From: a virus
IMG/VR virus record: IMGVR_UViG_3300046411_000715
Coordinates: 1-51,974 of that record
DNA length: 51,974 nucleotides
Strand: one strand, 5' to 3'
Below, one piece after another: positions 29,752-37,541 of the stretch. Both the position numbers and the translations under genes were made by a program. The stretch's first letter is position 1; every line of letters starts with the position of its first letter. The notes beneath the pieces were generated by a model, which saw only the letters and a list, made by a program, of their open reading frames with translations, was not told where the DNA came from and did no database searches.

Positions 29752-30038
29752 TGATGAAGAAAAAAATAGATTACAAATATAATGAGAATGATAATATTCT
29801 TGAATTATTAAAATATGTTAACTCGACTTACGAGCAACATTATTCTAAAAACAAGTTTCAAGCAACTGAGTTTATCATTGATGGTGGTCATGGTGAAGGT
29901 TTTTGTATCGGTAATATTATGAAATATGCACAACGATATGGAAACAAGAATGGGTACAATAGACAAGACTTATTAAAAGTTATTCACTATGCCCTAATTA
30001 TGCTTCACGTTCACGACAAGACTCATTCGAAACGATAA
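29751..30038 (+). CDS. DUF3310-like protein, 95 aa
   Basis: The segment ATEFIIDGG, then GFCIGNIMKYAQRYGNKNGYNRQDLLKVIHYALIM follows the DUF3310 (SaV-like) pattern of I-x-N-x-x-K-Y-x-x-R-x-x-K and a helix starting D-L-x-K. This domain is common in phages and its role is not settled. The start is at the TAATGATG overlap with the lipoprotein. It converges with the last gene of the curli-like operon and overlaps it by 41 bases. Confidence 0.75.
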   Translation: MMKKKIDYKYNENDNILELLKYVNSTYEQHYSKNKFQATEFIIDGGHGEGFCIGNIMKYAQRYGNKNGYNRQDLLKVIHYALIMLHVHDKTHSKR

Positions 30039-30219
30039 ACTCTTTCATATCAGTTATCCAATTTCGCATTCTTTGTGCCTGCTTTTCATGAAAGTTTTTG
30101 TTTTTTAAATCTTTCATAGATTGTTCAATATGAAAATCGTATAGTCTAGTTGCAAATGCAATTGCATCTTGATATGGCATACGAACTGAATTTGAAAAAG
30201 ACCTCTCTACTTTTTTCAT
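29998..30219 (-). CDS. Last gene of the curli-like operon, 73 aa
   Basis: A soluble, basic helical protein: KVERSFSNSVRMPYQDAIAFATRLYDFHIEQ and a KNFHEKQAQRMRNWITDMKEF helix. Its ATG overlaps the cyclase stop by four bases. The 3' end overlaps the DUF3310-like gene on the other strand by 41 bases. No family recognised. Its coupling to the cyclase suggests a partner or regulator, which is inference. Confidence 0.65.
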   Translation of the reverse strand: MKKVERSFSNSVRMPYQDAIAFATRLYDFHIEQSMKDLKNKNFHEKQAQRMRNWITDMKEFIVSNESCREREA

Positions 30220-32042
30220 GGTGAATATATTTCTATTTTTTCTTCTTTACCTTTTACTTTAATTACATCTAACTTTTTAAATAAAAAGTCTTTACGACTA
30301 TATCCATATTGACGAATAGAGTTTACAGTATCTTGACTGATAAGTATTCTGTTGTTTTTATATTTGCCTCTGGCCGCTAATGCTTCCAAACGAGCGGCGA
30401 GATTAACAGAGTCTCCGATGACGGAATAATCAAATCGGGAAACAGAACCCATGTTCCCAACGATGCAGTCACCAGTATTAATACCAATGCCGACATTGAT
30501 GCTAGGAAGATTTTTTCTTTTAAATTCATCTTGTATTATCTCTAGTTCTTGTTCTATTTCTACTGCAGAAATACATGCCATTTCTGCATGATACGTATTG
30601 TCTAATGGTGCATTCCAAAATGCCATTATACAATCACCCATGTATTTATCAATTGTGCCTCCATTACTTAGTATAATATTAGACGTTCTATCTAAAAAGT
30701 TATTAACTAATTCCACTAGACCTTCAGGGTCATCATTATTTTTGTAATGTTCTGATATTGGTGTAAACCCAACTATGTCCATAAAAAAGAATGTCATGTT
30801 CTTTCTCTCACCACCAAGTTTTAGTAGACTTGGGTCTTCTGCAAGTTTATCTACCATGTCTGGTGATAGATACGTTTTGAACTGGCCTTTTATCATTTCT
30901 TTTAGTTTGTATGTCACGTAGTACTTGTTAAATGATGCATGTCCGAACACCAGAAGCGATGCCAGTGACGTATAAATTACATCGATAAGCAATAAAGCAG
31001 TAAACCAATAATATAGTCCTGTTGCGACTATACTACCAATCATAGCAAGAGATAATATGCCACTTAGATACGTAGGCAATCTATATACCATAAGTAGTAT
31101 TAATAACATACTCATTGTTAAAACAAGTATCTCTAATTGTTCAAGAAAGAAATGTCTTTGTACTTGTACACCACTTACAACAGTTTGAATTAAGTTTGCT
31201 TGAACATCATGTGGGTACATCGCACCCATTGGTGTTGGCACTGGATTTACTAATCCACCAGCAGATAAACCAATGATATACATTTGTCCATCTGGCATTG
31301 GTTCACCAAAAGAGATACGTTTAAACTTATTCCAATATGCAATTTGTATGTTAGAGTTAGGTGTGGTAGACATTTTATCTAATTTACCCATTCTTACCCA
31401 TTCAACACCTGCTTCTTTTACTTTCATCGCATAATTAGGTTGACGATTCCAAACACGTAAAGTTTCTAGTGCGAGAGAAGGATAGATATGACTATTTGCA
31501 ATTACCATTAATGGTGCTTCACGAACTATACCATCAATACTTGGTGCGGCACTTACAACACCGACACCAACAGGATTTAATTCTTTTATAGGTGTAGAAA
31601 TACCTTTATAAGTATACAACCAGTCACTAGGGTCACCTTTACCTAGTTTACCAAAACCAAGAAAAGGTTTATCGCCTTTATTTGATACGTTTGTAGGAAT
31701 AGAAGATAATATAACTTCTCTTTTTGACATCGCATATGCAAGGTCATTGTCACCATCAAATCTATCGGGTTCAGTAAATCCCATGTTCATTACATACAAA
31801 GACAATGCCCCATTTGAAGTTAAAACTTTTGCATAGACATCACGTGGAAATGGAAATTGTCCAAACTTCTCTAGAGACTTTTCATCGATATCGACTAGAA
31901 CAATCCCAGAGTCTACAGGAGTTTGTAGATATTGTAGTGAATCAAAATAGTTTAAACGAAACTGTTCTACTAATTTAGGGTCAACAACACGAACACCAAT
32001 TAATAATACTATTGTTATAAGAACAACTTTCCAATTGTACAT
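30216..32042 (-). CDS. Membrane adenylate cyclase with a CHASE2 sensor
   Basis: A 608-aa receptor cyclase. Residues 3-18 form a membrane helix. About 25-295 form a CHASE2 extracytoplasmic sensor (DSLQYLQTPVDSGIVLVDIDE, FPFPRDVYAKVL, GVVSAAPSIDGIVREAPL). Three helices span about 303-367. A class III cyclase domain follows (about 412-605). All key residues are present: metal Asp D422 and D470, adenine-selecting K466 and D538, and N547 and R551 for catalysis. It should make cAMP inside the host in response to an envelope signal. It is the second-to-last gene of the curli-like operon. CHASE2 cyclases beside FecR-domain proteins are known in bacteria. I am not aware of a characterised phage example. 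Confidence 0.93.
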   Translation of the reverse strand: MYNWKVVLITIVLLIGVRVVDPKLVEQFRLNYFDSLQYLQTPVDSGIVLVDIDEKSLEKFGQFPFPRDVYAKVLTSNGALSLYVMNMGFTEPDRFDGDNDLAYAMSKREVILSSIPTNVSNKGDKPFLGFGKLGKGDPSDWLYTYKGISTPIKELNPVGVGVVSAAPSIDGIVREAPLMVIANSHIYPSLALETLRVWNRQPNYAMKVKEAGVEWVRMGKLDKMSTTPNSNIQIAYWNKFKRISFGEPMPDGQMYIIGLSAGGLVNPVPTPMGAMYPHDVQANLIQTVVSGVQVQRHFFLEQLEILVLTMSMLLILLMVYRLPTYLSGILSLAMIGSIVATGLYYWFTALLLIDVIYTSLASLLVFGHASFNKYYVTYKLKEMIKGQFKTYLSPDMVDKLAEDPSLLKLGGERKNMTFFFMDIVGFTPISEHYKNNDDPEGLVELVNNFLDRTSNIILSNGGTIDKYMGDCIMAFWNAPLDNTYHAEMACISAVEIEQELEIIQDEFKRKNLPSINVGIGINTGDCIVGNMGSVSRFDYSVIGDSVNLAARLEALAARGKYKNNRILISQDTVNSIRQYGYSRKDFLFKKLDVIKVKGKEEKIEIYSP

Positions 32043-32045
32043 TGT

Positions 32046-32891
32046 TTATTGTTGTGTAACAGAAATGCTACAACCACCCATAGTTTGACAGTTTTGTGAT
32101 AGTGAATAAGACTGAGCAGAGTTGCCTTGCTGACTTAAATTTAATGTTGTTGGACTAGAACCAGTTAAAGATATATTTGCAGTATGTGTTGCATAACCAC
32201 TTTGATACCCTGTGACATTATTTCCATCATTGTACGTATATAGATTTACAGTTTTTACACCATCAGTATTTTGTCTCCAGAATACATTATTATTATCAGA
32301 GTAAAGATAAAATGTTGCTTGGTGTTCACTATAGATACCTGCAGATGAATTTCTTTGACTACCTGCAAGATTATTATTATCTCCGTGAATATCGATAGTT
32401 GCATCATGACCACCACCTTCACTTCCGTCCCATGCAAAAGTCGTATCGTTCAGAGAACTAAGAATATATCCTTGACCCCAACGAACATTGTTATCGTCAC
32501 CATAAATGTGAAGACCTATGTGAGATTCTTTACAGAGTGAACCACGACCACATATTTGTGCAAAGTGTAAATTATTAAATGTTCCGTCTATATCACCACT
32601 ACTTAAACTACCCCAATGCCCATAACTTACTTTGTTATTATGTCCATGCTGAATTATTTTTACTTCGTTACCTTGATGTTGCATCGAGAAGTCTACTTTA
32701 TTATCTTTACCTTCTTGTTCTATAAACAACTTTGTGCCTTCGCCACTTTGAGTGATATATATTTCGTTATCTGCAAATGCATACTCACAACCTGCAATAC
32801 CAAATGCAAATAGAATCCACATTGTCAAAATAGTTTTGAAACCCTGTGGTGATATTTCTTCTTTAATACGTTGTATGTAATATTTAATCAT
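32046..32891 (-). CDS. Curlin-repeat protein 2 (CsgA/CsgB-like)
   Basis: A 281-aa secreted protein. A long signal sequence (hydrophobic core about 19-39) ends at Y-A-F-A before DNEIYITQSGEG. Imperfect repeats with the curlin spacing follow (x-Q-x-G-x-x-N): IEQEGKDNKVDF, MQHQGNEVKIIQHGHNNKVS, DDNNVRWGQG, GDNNNLAGSQ, SDNNNVFWRQ, and a final NLSQQGNSAQSYSLSQ. The first 25 mature residues mirror curlin protein 1. Four Cys are unusual for a curlin. It lies between the cyclase and FecR genes. A role as amyloid subunit or nucleator is inferred from the repeats. Confidence 0.85.
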   Translation of the reverse strand: MIKYYIQRIKEEISPQGFKTILTMWILFAFGIAGCEYAFADNEIYITQSGEGTKLFIEQEGKDNKVDFSMQHQGNEVKIIQHGHNNKVSYGHWGSLSSGDIDGTFNNLHFAQICGRGSLCKESHIGLHIYGDDNNVRWGQGYILSSLNDTTFAWDGSEGGGHDATIDIHGDNNNLAGSQRNSSAGIYSEHQATFYLYSDNNNVFWRQNTDGVKTVNLYTYNDGNNVTGYQSGYATHTANISLTGSSPTTLNLSQQGNSAQSYSLSQNCQTMGGCSISVTQQ

Positions 32892-34039
32892 TCTTGTATT
32901 ATTATGATTCTTGCTTGTGAACCATCCCCTAGAGTTATTTCACTTGGTTTTTGATTAGTATATGTTTCAATAACGGCATTAGTATATATTGCATGTGTTA
33001 TTCTAATAATACCTTCTACCTCTCTGGTCATAACAATAGTTTCTTCTTCTTTGTTGATAAATGTATTATATTGACTATCTTCATCAAAACCGACTTGAGT
33101 GCCTTCAATATTAATATTACCTGTATCTGCGACTTCTCTATCAATTTCATTTATCTTATCAAGTTCTGCAGTAATATCTAATAAGTCTTGAAGAAACTCA
33201 ACATCTAATAAATTAATATCTAATTCAGTATACTCTAATTCTTCTTTGTCTTCTAGTGCATCATCTTCTAAGGCATCGTATGCCAAAAAGTCAACATCTA
33301 AAATCCCTTGAGTATCGTCTTCTTTACTTTCTCTTTCTCTTTCTACTTCTTTTATTTCTTTTGGTGGATTGACAATAAACATATTGTTGATTGAATCAGG
33401 TGTAATTCCTTCAAGAATAACTGTTCTTTGTGGCATGACATCATATGACTGTAACATCATAGATTGATATGCTTCATTTAATGTAATCGTGCCACCAGCA
33501 TTTGTAATAAATATTTCACCAGATGATTTACCAGTTTTATCAGGTAGTAATACTACTAGAGTTCTACCGAGTTCATCAACTGTAGTTGTAAAATCTGTAC
33601 CACGAATACCTATCTGAGCAGTGGGCGTAGAGATATCGACATTTGCCTTATCAATTCTTGCACCTGTACCAGAAGTAAATCTAGCAGTACCCAATGCCAT
33701 TCGCATCGTCATCTTCGACAACGATGGGTCTGGGTCATAATATACTTCGTCAATATAAATTCTTGTGTGTTCAGTCAATGCTAATTCTTCTTCATCTTTG
33801 AACTCAATTAACATTCTGCCATTACCAGTAATAGCAGTATCATTCATTTCTACATCAGGTAGACTTGTATCTGAAACAACAATCTCTTCACCAGATTGTC
33901 TTTCAAGTGCGGCACTACCCGTGTGTTCACGAATGTCACCAATAGAGTCTGCATAAACAGACCCTATTAGTATTAGATTACTCGCCAGTATCTTGCTGAA
34001 TAATCGTAATTTCTGAACCGTCTGTAACAAAACTTGCAT
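32888..34039 (-). CDS. Secreted FecR-domain protein
   Basis: A 383-aa exported protein. The signal segment is FSKILASNLILIGSVYA. A FecR domain spans about 45-190: ERQSGEEIVVSDTSL, GNGRMLIEF, ARFTSGTGARIDKANVDISTPTAQIGIRGTDF. The C-terminal half is very acidic, with repeated L-E-x-E/D stretches, and ends in a small beta region. FecR domains usually pass or sense envelope signals, and stand-alone secreted ones often accompany CHASE2 cyclases. It overlaps curlin 1 by 62 bases and curlin 2 by four. A signal-receptor or surface-anchoring role is inferred from the operon. Confidence 0.88.
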   Translation of the reverse strand: MQVLLQTVQKLRLFSKILASNLILIGSVYADSIGDIREHTGSAALERQSGEEIVVSDTSLPDVEMNDTAITGNGRMLIEFKDEEELALTEHTRIYIDEVYYDPDPSLSKMTMRMALGTARFTSGTGARIDKANVDISTPTAQIGIRGTDFTTTVDELGRTLVVLLPDKTGKSSGEIFITNAGGTITLNEAYQSMMLQSYDVMPQRTVILEGITPDSINNMFIVNPPKEIKEVERERESKEDDTQGILDVDFLAYDALEDDALEDKEELEYTELDINLLDVEFLQDLLDITAELDKINEIDREVADTGNINIEGTQVGFDEDSQYNTFINKEEETIVMTREVEGIIRITHAIYTNAVIETYTNQKPSEITLGDGSQARIIIIQE

Positions 34040-34895
34040 CTAATATCGCCTCTGTACTATTTAAACCTGTACCTGTTCTTTGACCAACAAATACATAGTT
34101 TTTATCACCTGTTAAATCTACAGATATTTTATTATCACTTCCATCTTCTTGAGTTGTTAATATCCAGTTGTTTGAACCAGTTATATCCCAATCCCAGATA
34201 GCATTCGAAGAGTTTATAAAAGCACCAATAGTGTTTGAAGCACCACTACCATCAACTAGTAAGTCAATGTTGGCACCATCTGCACTACCTTCTGTAATAT
34301 TCCAGGCATCCCAATATGCGGCATTTGACCCATAATTACTTGTAGCATTACCACCATAAGTTCCATAACCAGTGATATTACTACCAGTGAATGTATGAGC
34401 AGAGTAAGTTCTAAAACCTGCACTATTGTTAAAAAATGCACCATCACCTAAATTATAAGGTGTGTTATAAGTTTCAGATTTATTACCCAATCTAAATGCA
34501 GTTTGGTTGTAACTGCCTTGAATATCTACATTCATATCAATGGCATCTGCACTATAGTTACTACTAGTATTACCAGATACAGTACCAATCAATTGATTGA
34601 TTCTGTTATTTGAACCTACTAGATTGTAATCTATGTTTGACCCATCTGAATTGATATCACCAAATAACAAGTTATTACTACCATTAAATAACCAGTATGC
34701 ATTACTGTTACCTATTTGTAGTTTCATATCGGTCGCATTAGAACCAGTGTTAGTATTTTGTCCAATCAAGTTTCCATTACCTGTTTGTTCAATAATAATT
34801 TCTACACCTTCTCCAACTTGCTCGATATATATCTCATTATCTGCAAATGCAAATGCACTTACTGTTAATAATAAAGCGAGAATTAAAGTTCTCAT
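33978..34895 (-). CDS. Curlin-repeat protein 1 (CsgA/CsgB-like)
   Basis: A 305-aa secreted protein with a short clean signal peptide (LILALLLTVSAFAFA, then DNEIYIEQVGEG). Asn/Gly/Ser-rich curlin-type units follow: IIIEQTGNGNLIGQ, MKLQIGNSNAYWLFNGSNNLLFG, YNLVGSNNRINQLIG, MNVDIQGSYNQTAFRLGN, and NIDLLVDGSGASNTIGAF, ending ITIIQQDTGE. The Asn spacing fits a beta-solenoid amyloid fold like CsgA. It is the gene directly after CsgG. Its 3' end overlaps the FecR gene by 62 bases. The match is to the repeat pattern, as curlins diverge fast. Confidence 0.87.
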   Translation of the reverse strand: MRTLILALLLTVSAFAFADNEIYIEQVGEGVEIIIEQTGNGNLIGQNTNTGSNATDMKLQIGNSNAYWLFNGSNNLLFGDINSDGSNIDYNLVGSNNRINQLIGTVSGNTSSNYSADAIDMNVDIQGSYNQTAFRLGNKSETYNTPYNLGDGAFFNNSAGFRTYSAHTFTGSNITGYGTYGGNATSNYGSNAAYWDAWNITEGSADGANIDLLVDGSGASNTIGAFINSSNAIWDWDITGSNNWILTTQEDGSDNKISVDLTGDKNYVFVGQRTGTGLNSTEAILDASFVTDGSEITIIQQDTGE

Positions 34896-35770
34896 TCTTT
34901 CTCCTTAGTTAATGAGTGTTTATCGTTGACTCCATCTGATTGATGTGGGTGACGATGACCACTCTTCATTTGCCAATAACCTCTATCGTGGCCTTGGTAA
35001 ATAAGTTCTAATACTGCAACTTCAATAGCGGAGCGAACTGCAAAAGTCACACTCTCGTTAAATCCATTACCGTCTTCAAATTCCAATAACTTTGTGTCCA
35101 TATCAAAGAATCGGAATAAATCATAACCACCACCGACAGACAAAATAGTTTTTTTCGCCTGAACATTCATTAAAATTTCACCTGTTAGTGTTGAGGTTGC
35201 CCTTAGACTAACAATTACTGAATCTCTTCTATATGATGTGTTGTGTCCAATACCTAAATATCTGGCACCACGACCACCACTTTCGATGTTAGTATCATAC
35301 CCGACAACACCACCATCGATTATAATTCCTGCAAACACTAAAGAACTTAGTGCTTTGTCTTCGTTAAACTCTTCTCTAGAACTTCTTATTATTTGTCTTT
35401 CTCTTATGAGAGCATCTATGTTAGTTCTTTCAACTACTCTAAACCACTCTCCATTACCTGCAGTTTTAAGTGCATCAATAACAAGTAAATCTGCACCCTG
35501 TGTTACTGCAGTAGAGAAGTCTGAGAAGTTATCTCTACTTTTTCTTTGTCCTGTCTTATCTGCAAATCCATAAACTGCAACTACTACGGGTTTATCATTA
35601 CTTGGACCTGGTACGTTTTTTAATTCTACTGTTGATGGCAATTTTTCTACAGTTGCACTTTCTCTACATGCTAATTGGTCATCATCGCAATCTATACGAG
35701 AATAAGAAGGTATACTTGCACAACTTGATAGAACTAGGCATAAAAGTCCTATCAACAAAAATATTTTCAC
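34892..35770 (-). CDS. csgG: Curli secretion channel lipoprotein CsgG
   Basis: The outer-membrane nonameric pore that exports curlin. The lipoprotein signal ends in VLSSC (lipid Cys at about residue 17). Family segments line up with E. coli CsgG: VAVYGFADKTGQRK, a FSTAVTQGADLLVIDAL helix near the constriction loop, FRVVERTNIDALIRERQIIR, SLVFAGIIIDGGVVGYDTN, GGRGARYLGIG, TGEILMNVQAKKTI, and RSAIEVAVLELI near the end. Length 292 aa (E. coli 277). CsgG is flanked by CsgF and a curlin as in bacterial operons. No CsgE is visible. Confidence 0.95.
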   Translation of the reverse strand: MKIFLLIGLLCLVLSSCASIPSYSRIDCDDDQLACRESATVEKLPSTVELKNVPGPSNDKPVVVAVYGFADKTGQRKSRDNFSDFSTAVTQGADLLVIDALKTAGNGEWFRVVERTNIDALIRERQIIRSSREEFNEDKALSSLVFAGIIIDGGVVGYDTNIESGGRGARYLGIGHNTSYRRDSVIVSLRATSTLTGEILMNVQAKKTILSVGGGYDLFRFFDMDTKLLEFEDGNGFNESVTFAVRSAIEVAVLELIYQGHDRGYWQMKSGHRHPHQSDGVNDKHSLTKEKE

Positions 35771-36237
35771 TAGAATGCTCCACTACCTACTGGTACATCT
35801 AACGTTGTTATTGTTCCATCATCACCTGTTATAGTGATTCTAATTACATCAATACCATCTTCACCACAACCAGTGCATAAATCATATGCAACTGTATTAC
35901 CAAGCATATCAAAGAAACCTGATATTTCACCTTCATTTGTTCCATCACCAAACATTTGGTCAACTAATTGTTTTGATATTTGAGCATAAATTCTTGATTC
36001 TAAGTTTCTAAGGAATTTAGCATGGGTTGTACTTTCTGATTCACGTTCTGCTTTTGCAATTGCAGATTCAATGTCTTCTTGAATCTTATCTCTACGAGAC
36101 TTCTGTTGGTTTTCTATAGTCAAATAATGCGAACTAGTTCCGATACCACTAAATGATGGTGATTTAAATTTATGAACTATTTGGTCTGCAAATACATTAC
36201 TTACGAGTAGACTTGCGACTAGTACTAATTTTTTCAT
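35770..36237 (-). CDS. csgF: Curli assembly factor CsgF
   Basis: A surface adaptor that plugs into CsgG and hands curlin to the nucleator. It has a signal peptide (MKKLVLVASLLVSNVFA) and then the CsgF hallmark F-x-S-P-S-F-S-G near the mature N-terminus, where E. coli has F-x-N-P-N-F-G-G and where CsgF inserts in the CsgG pore. The C-terminal half (ITITGDDGTITTLDVPVG) matches the beta-rich CsgF end. A CTGCG pair of cysteines is unusual. It ends one base into csgG and overlaps the small membrane gene upstream by 41 bases. Confidence 0.9.
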   Translation of the reverse strand: MKKLVLVASLLVSNVFADQIVHKFKSPSFSGIGTSSHYLTIENQQKSRRDKIQEDIESAIAKAERESESTTHAKFLRNLESRIYAQISKQLVDQMFGDGTNEGEISGFFDMLGNTVAYDLCTGCGEDGIDVIRITITGDDGTITTLDVPVGSGAF

Positions 36238-36502
36238 CTTGTTTTCCTTCTTTTTTTAACTCTTGTTGTTTTCTGTATTCTACTACAGTATTTACTTTCT
36301 GTTGTAATCTAATTAAATCATTATCTAACATTCTTATTTGGTCGAGAAGATTGATTAGCATTTTATGTGATGCACTAATTGTTGGTTTCAACTTCTTAGT
36401 CACATACTGCCATACATACCAGATAAAATATCCCATACCAAAAGTCATTAGAACAGGATATCCTAATTCGTTGATAATTAAAACTATTTGGTCAATGTTC
36501 AC
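36197..36502 (-). CDS. Small membrane protein with coiled coil, second of a tandem pair
   Basis: A 101-aa protein: one hydrophobic helix (about 15-33, VLMTFGMGYFIWYVWQYV), then an amphipathic coiled coil (INLLDQIRMLDNDLIRLQQKV) and a basic tail. Its layout matches the 98-aa gene just upstream: N-terminus of about 12 residues, a G-M-G/V-M-G-F helix, then L-x-x-x-x-x-x-x-N-D-x-I/L. The two are probably diverged duplicates. Phage holin-like or export-energising roles are both possible. It overlaps csgF by 41 bases. Confidence 0.75.
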   Translation of the reverse strand: MNIDQIVLIINELGYPVLMTFGMGYFIWYVWQYVTKKLKPTISASHKMLINLLDQIRMLDNDLIRLQQKVNTVVEYRKQQELKKEGKQDEKISTSRKSTRK

Positions 36503-36798
36503 TAGTCTCGTCTCGCATCAATTTTACCGTCTTCCATAAAATTTTCTGCACGAGCAACCCTGTCTATATCGGGTCTTAGTTCTAATGCCTCACTAACGAT
36601 TAAATCAATTTTAATCATGTCGTTGTTCATTTGACGAACTCTAGATTCTAAACCACTCATAATGTTTGTAAGTCCTTGTACAGAACCTGCAACACCATCA
36701 AGAATGTATTTTAATGTCAAAAAGATAAAGAATCCCATAACGATAGCAGAACCTATCGGGATACCCACCTCCATTAATAATTTCACTACAGTTGTCAT
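36502..36798 (-). CDS. Small membrane protein, first gene of the curli-like operon
   Basis: A 98-aa protein with one hydrophobic helix (about 12-36, IPIGSAIVMGFFIFLTLKYIL), followed by a coiled coil with GLESRVRQMNNDMIKIDLIV and an acidic/basic tail. A late promoter box ends seven bases before its ATG, giving a leader of about 2 nt, though GGAGTG lies in that short stretch. It is paralogous to the next gene. As leader of a late operon with a CsgG pore, the pair could act in envelope permeabilisation or as inner-membrane partners of export. This is speculation. Confidence 0.77.
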   Translation of the reverse strand: MTTVVKLLMEVGIPIGSAIVMGFFIFLTLKYILDGVAGSVQGLTNIMSGLESRVRQMNNDMIKIDLIVSEALELRPDIDRVARAENFMEDGKIDARRD

Positions 36799-36805
36799 AC
36801 ACTCC

Positions 36806-36813
36806 TATTTATA
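36806..36813 (-). promoter_or_regulatory. T4-type late promoter of the curli-like operon
   Basis: A perfect TATAAATA on the minus strand, seven bases before the first ATG. It is the only promoter found upstream of the nine-gene run ending at 29998, so the module is predicted to be a late operon. Confidence 0.75.
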
Positions 36814-36854
36814 AGAAAATCGACTTATAATAAGCATATATAATGAAATAATGG

Positions 36855-36883
36855 TTGACATTCGTTGTTTTACCATGTATAAT
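36855..36883 (+). promoter_or_regulatory. Early promoter of the outer-membrane-like protein
   Basis: TTGACA, a 17-bp spacer with TTG at positions 5-7, TATAAT. Divergent from the late curli-operon promoter. A TTGGAG ribosome site follows before the ATG at 36912. Confidence 0.88.
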
Positions 36884-36911
36884 TTTGTTACTATAAATTT
36901 GGAGTAATATA

Positions 36912-37541
36912 ATGAAAAGATTATTAATCTTATTAGCATTGATATCTGCGCCAGTATTTTCTGCAGAAAACTGGGATAGAACACAACTAAACTTAAAATT
37001 GCAAAAGAATGACTGGTCTATTAAATATAGAGAGTATGTTGCAGGTTTAGATAGTGATGGTGAAGTTGATAAATTTCACTGGCAAATGTCGTACAAATAT
37101 GATAATTGGAGATTTGATTATCAATATTGGGAAAAAGATGGTAAAGTTGAACTTAGACCTAGATTTCAAGTAAAACTATTTAAACAAGAAAATGGTTTTT
37201 ACTTTAGACCTAGGGTAGAGTATCGTGACAGAAGAGGCAAAGAAGAGTACTTTAGAGTCTGGACAACATTAGGTTGGGATGGCAACTATAGTTGTAACTC
37301 TGCACTTTTGTGTGTTGCACCTGCTATTCAATTTAGTCCTAGATTTGCATTTGATAAAGACCTTAAAAAAGGTGGTACTGACAATGGAGAACTAGAAGAT
37401 ATTCAAATGAGATTTCAAGTTAAAATCAAACCTAATGGTAGTAAAAAGATTACTATAAAACCTGGTTTTTGGTATGTAATGGATAATGATTACAATACAA
37501 AAAATCTTTATGCGACATTTCAATTAGATGTCAAATTCTAA
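36912..37541 (+). CDS. Predicted outer-membrane beta-barrel protein
   Basis: A 209-aa protein with a signal peptide (LLILLALISAPVFSA, then ENWDRTQ). The mature part is made of alternating polar/hydrophobic strands with aromatic girdle residues (WSIKYREYVAGL, FHWQMSYKYDNWRFDYQYWE, FYFRPRVEYRDRR, MRFQVKIKP, NLYATFQLDVKF). It ends in Phe, the usual signal for the BAM barrel-assembly machine. Perhaps 10-12 strands. It has its own early promoter and lies divergent to the curli-like operon. It may alter the host surface (for example blocking receptors) or serve the export module. The exact family is unknown. Confidence 0.75.
   Translation: MKRLLILLALISAPVFSAENWDRTQLNLKLQKNDWSIKYREYVAGLDSDGEVDKFHWQMSYKYDNWRFDYQYWEKDGKVELRPRFQVKLFKQENGFYFRPRVEYRDRRGKEEYFRVWTTLGWDGNYSCNSALLCVAPAIQFSPRFAFDKDLKKGGTDNGELEDIQMRFQVKIKPNGSKKITIKPGFWYVMDNDYNTKNLYATFQLDVKF

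Noticed and set aside
34633-34908. Plus-strand open frames opposite the curlin and CsgG genes
   Set aside because: They are antisense shadows of low-complexity genes, without promoter, ribosome site or recognisable domains.
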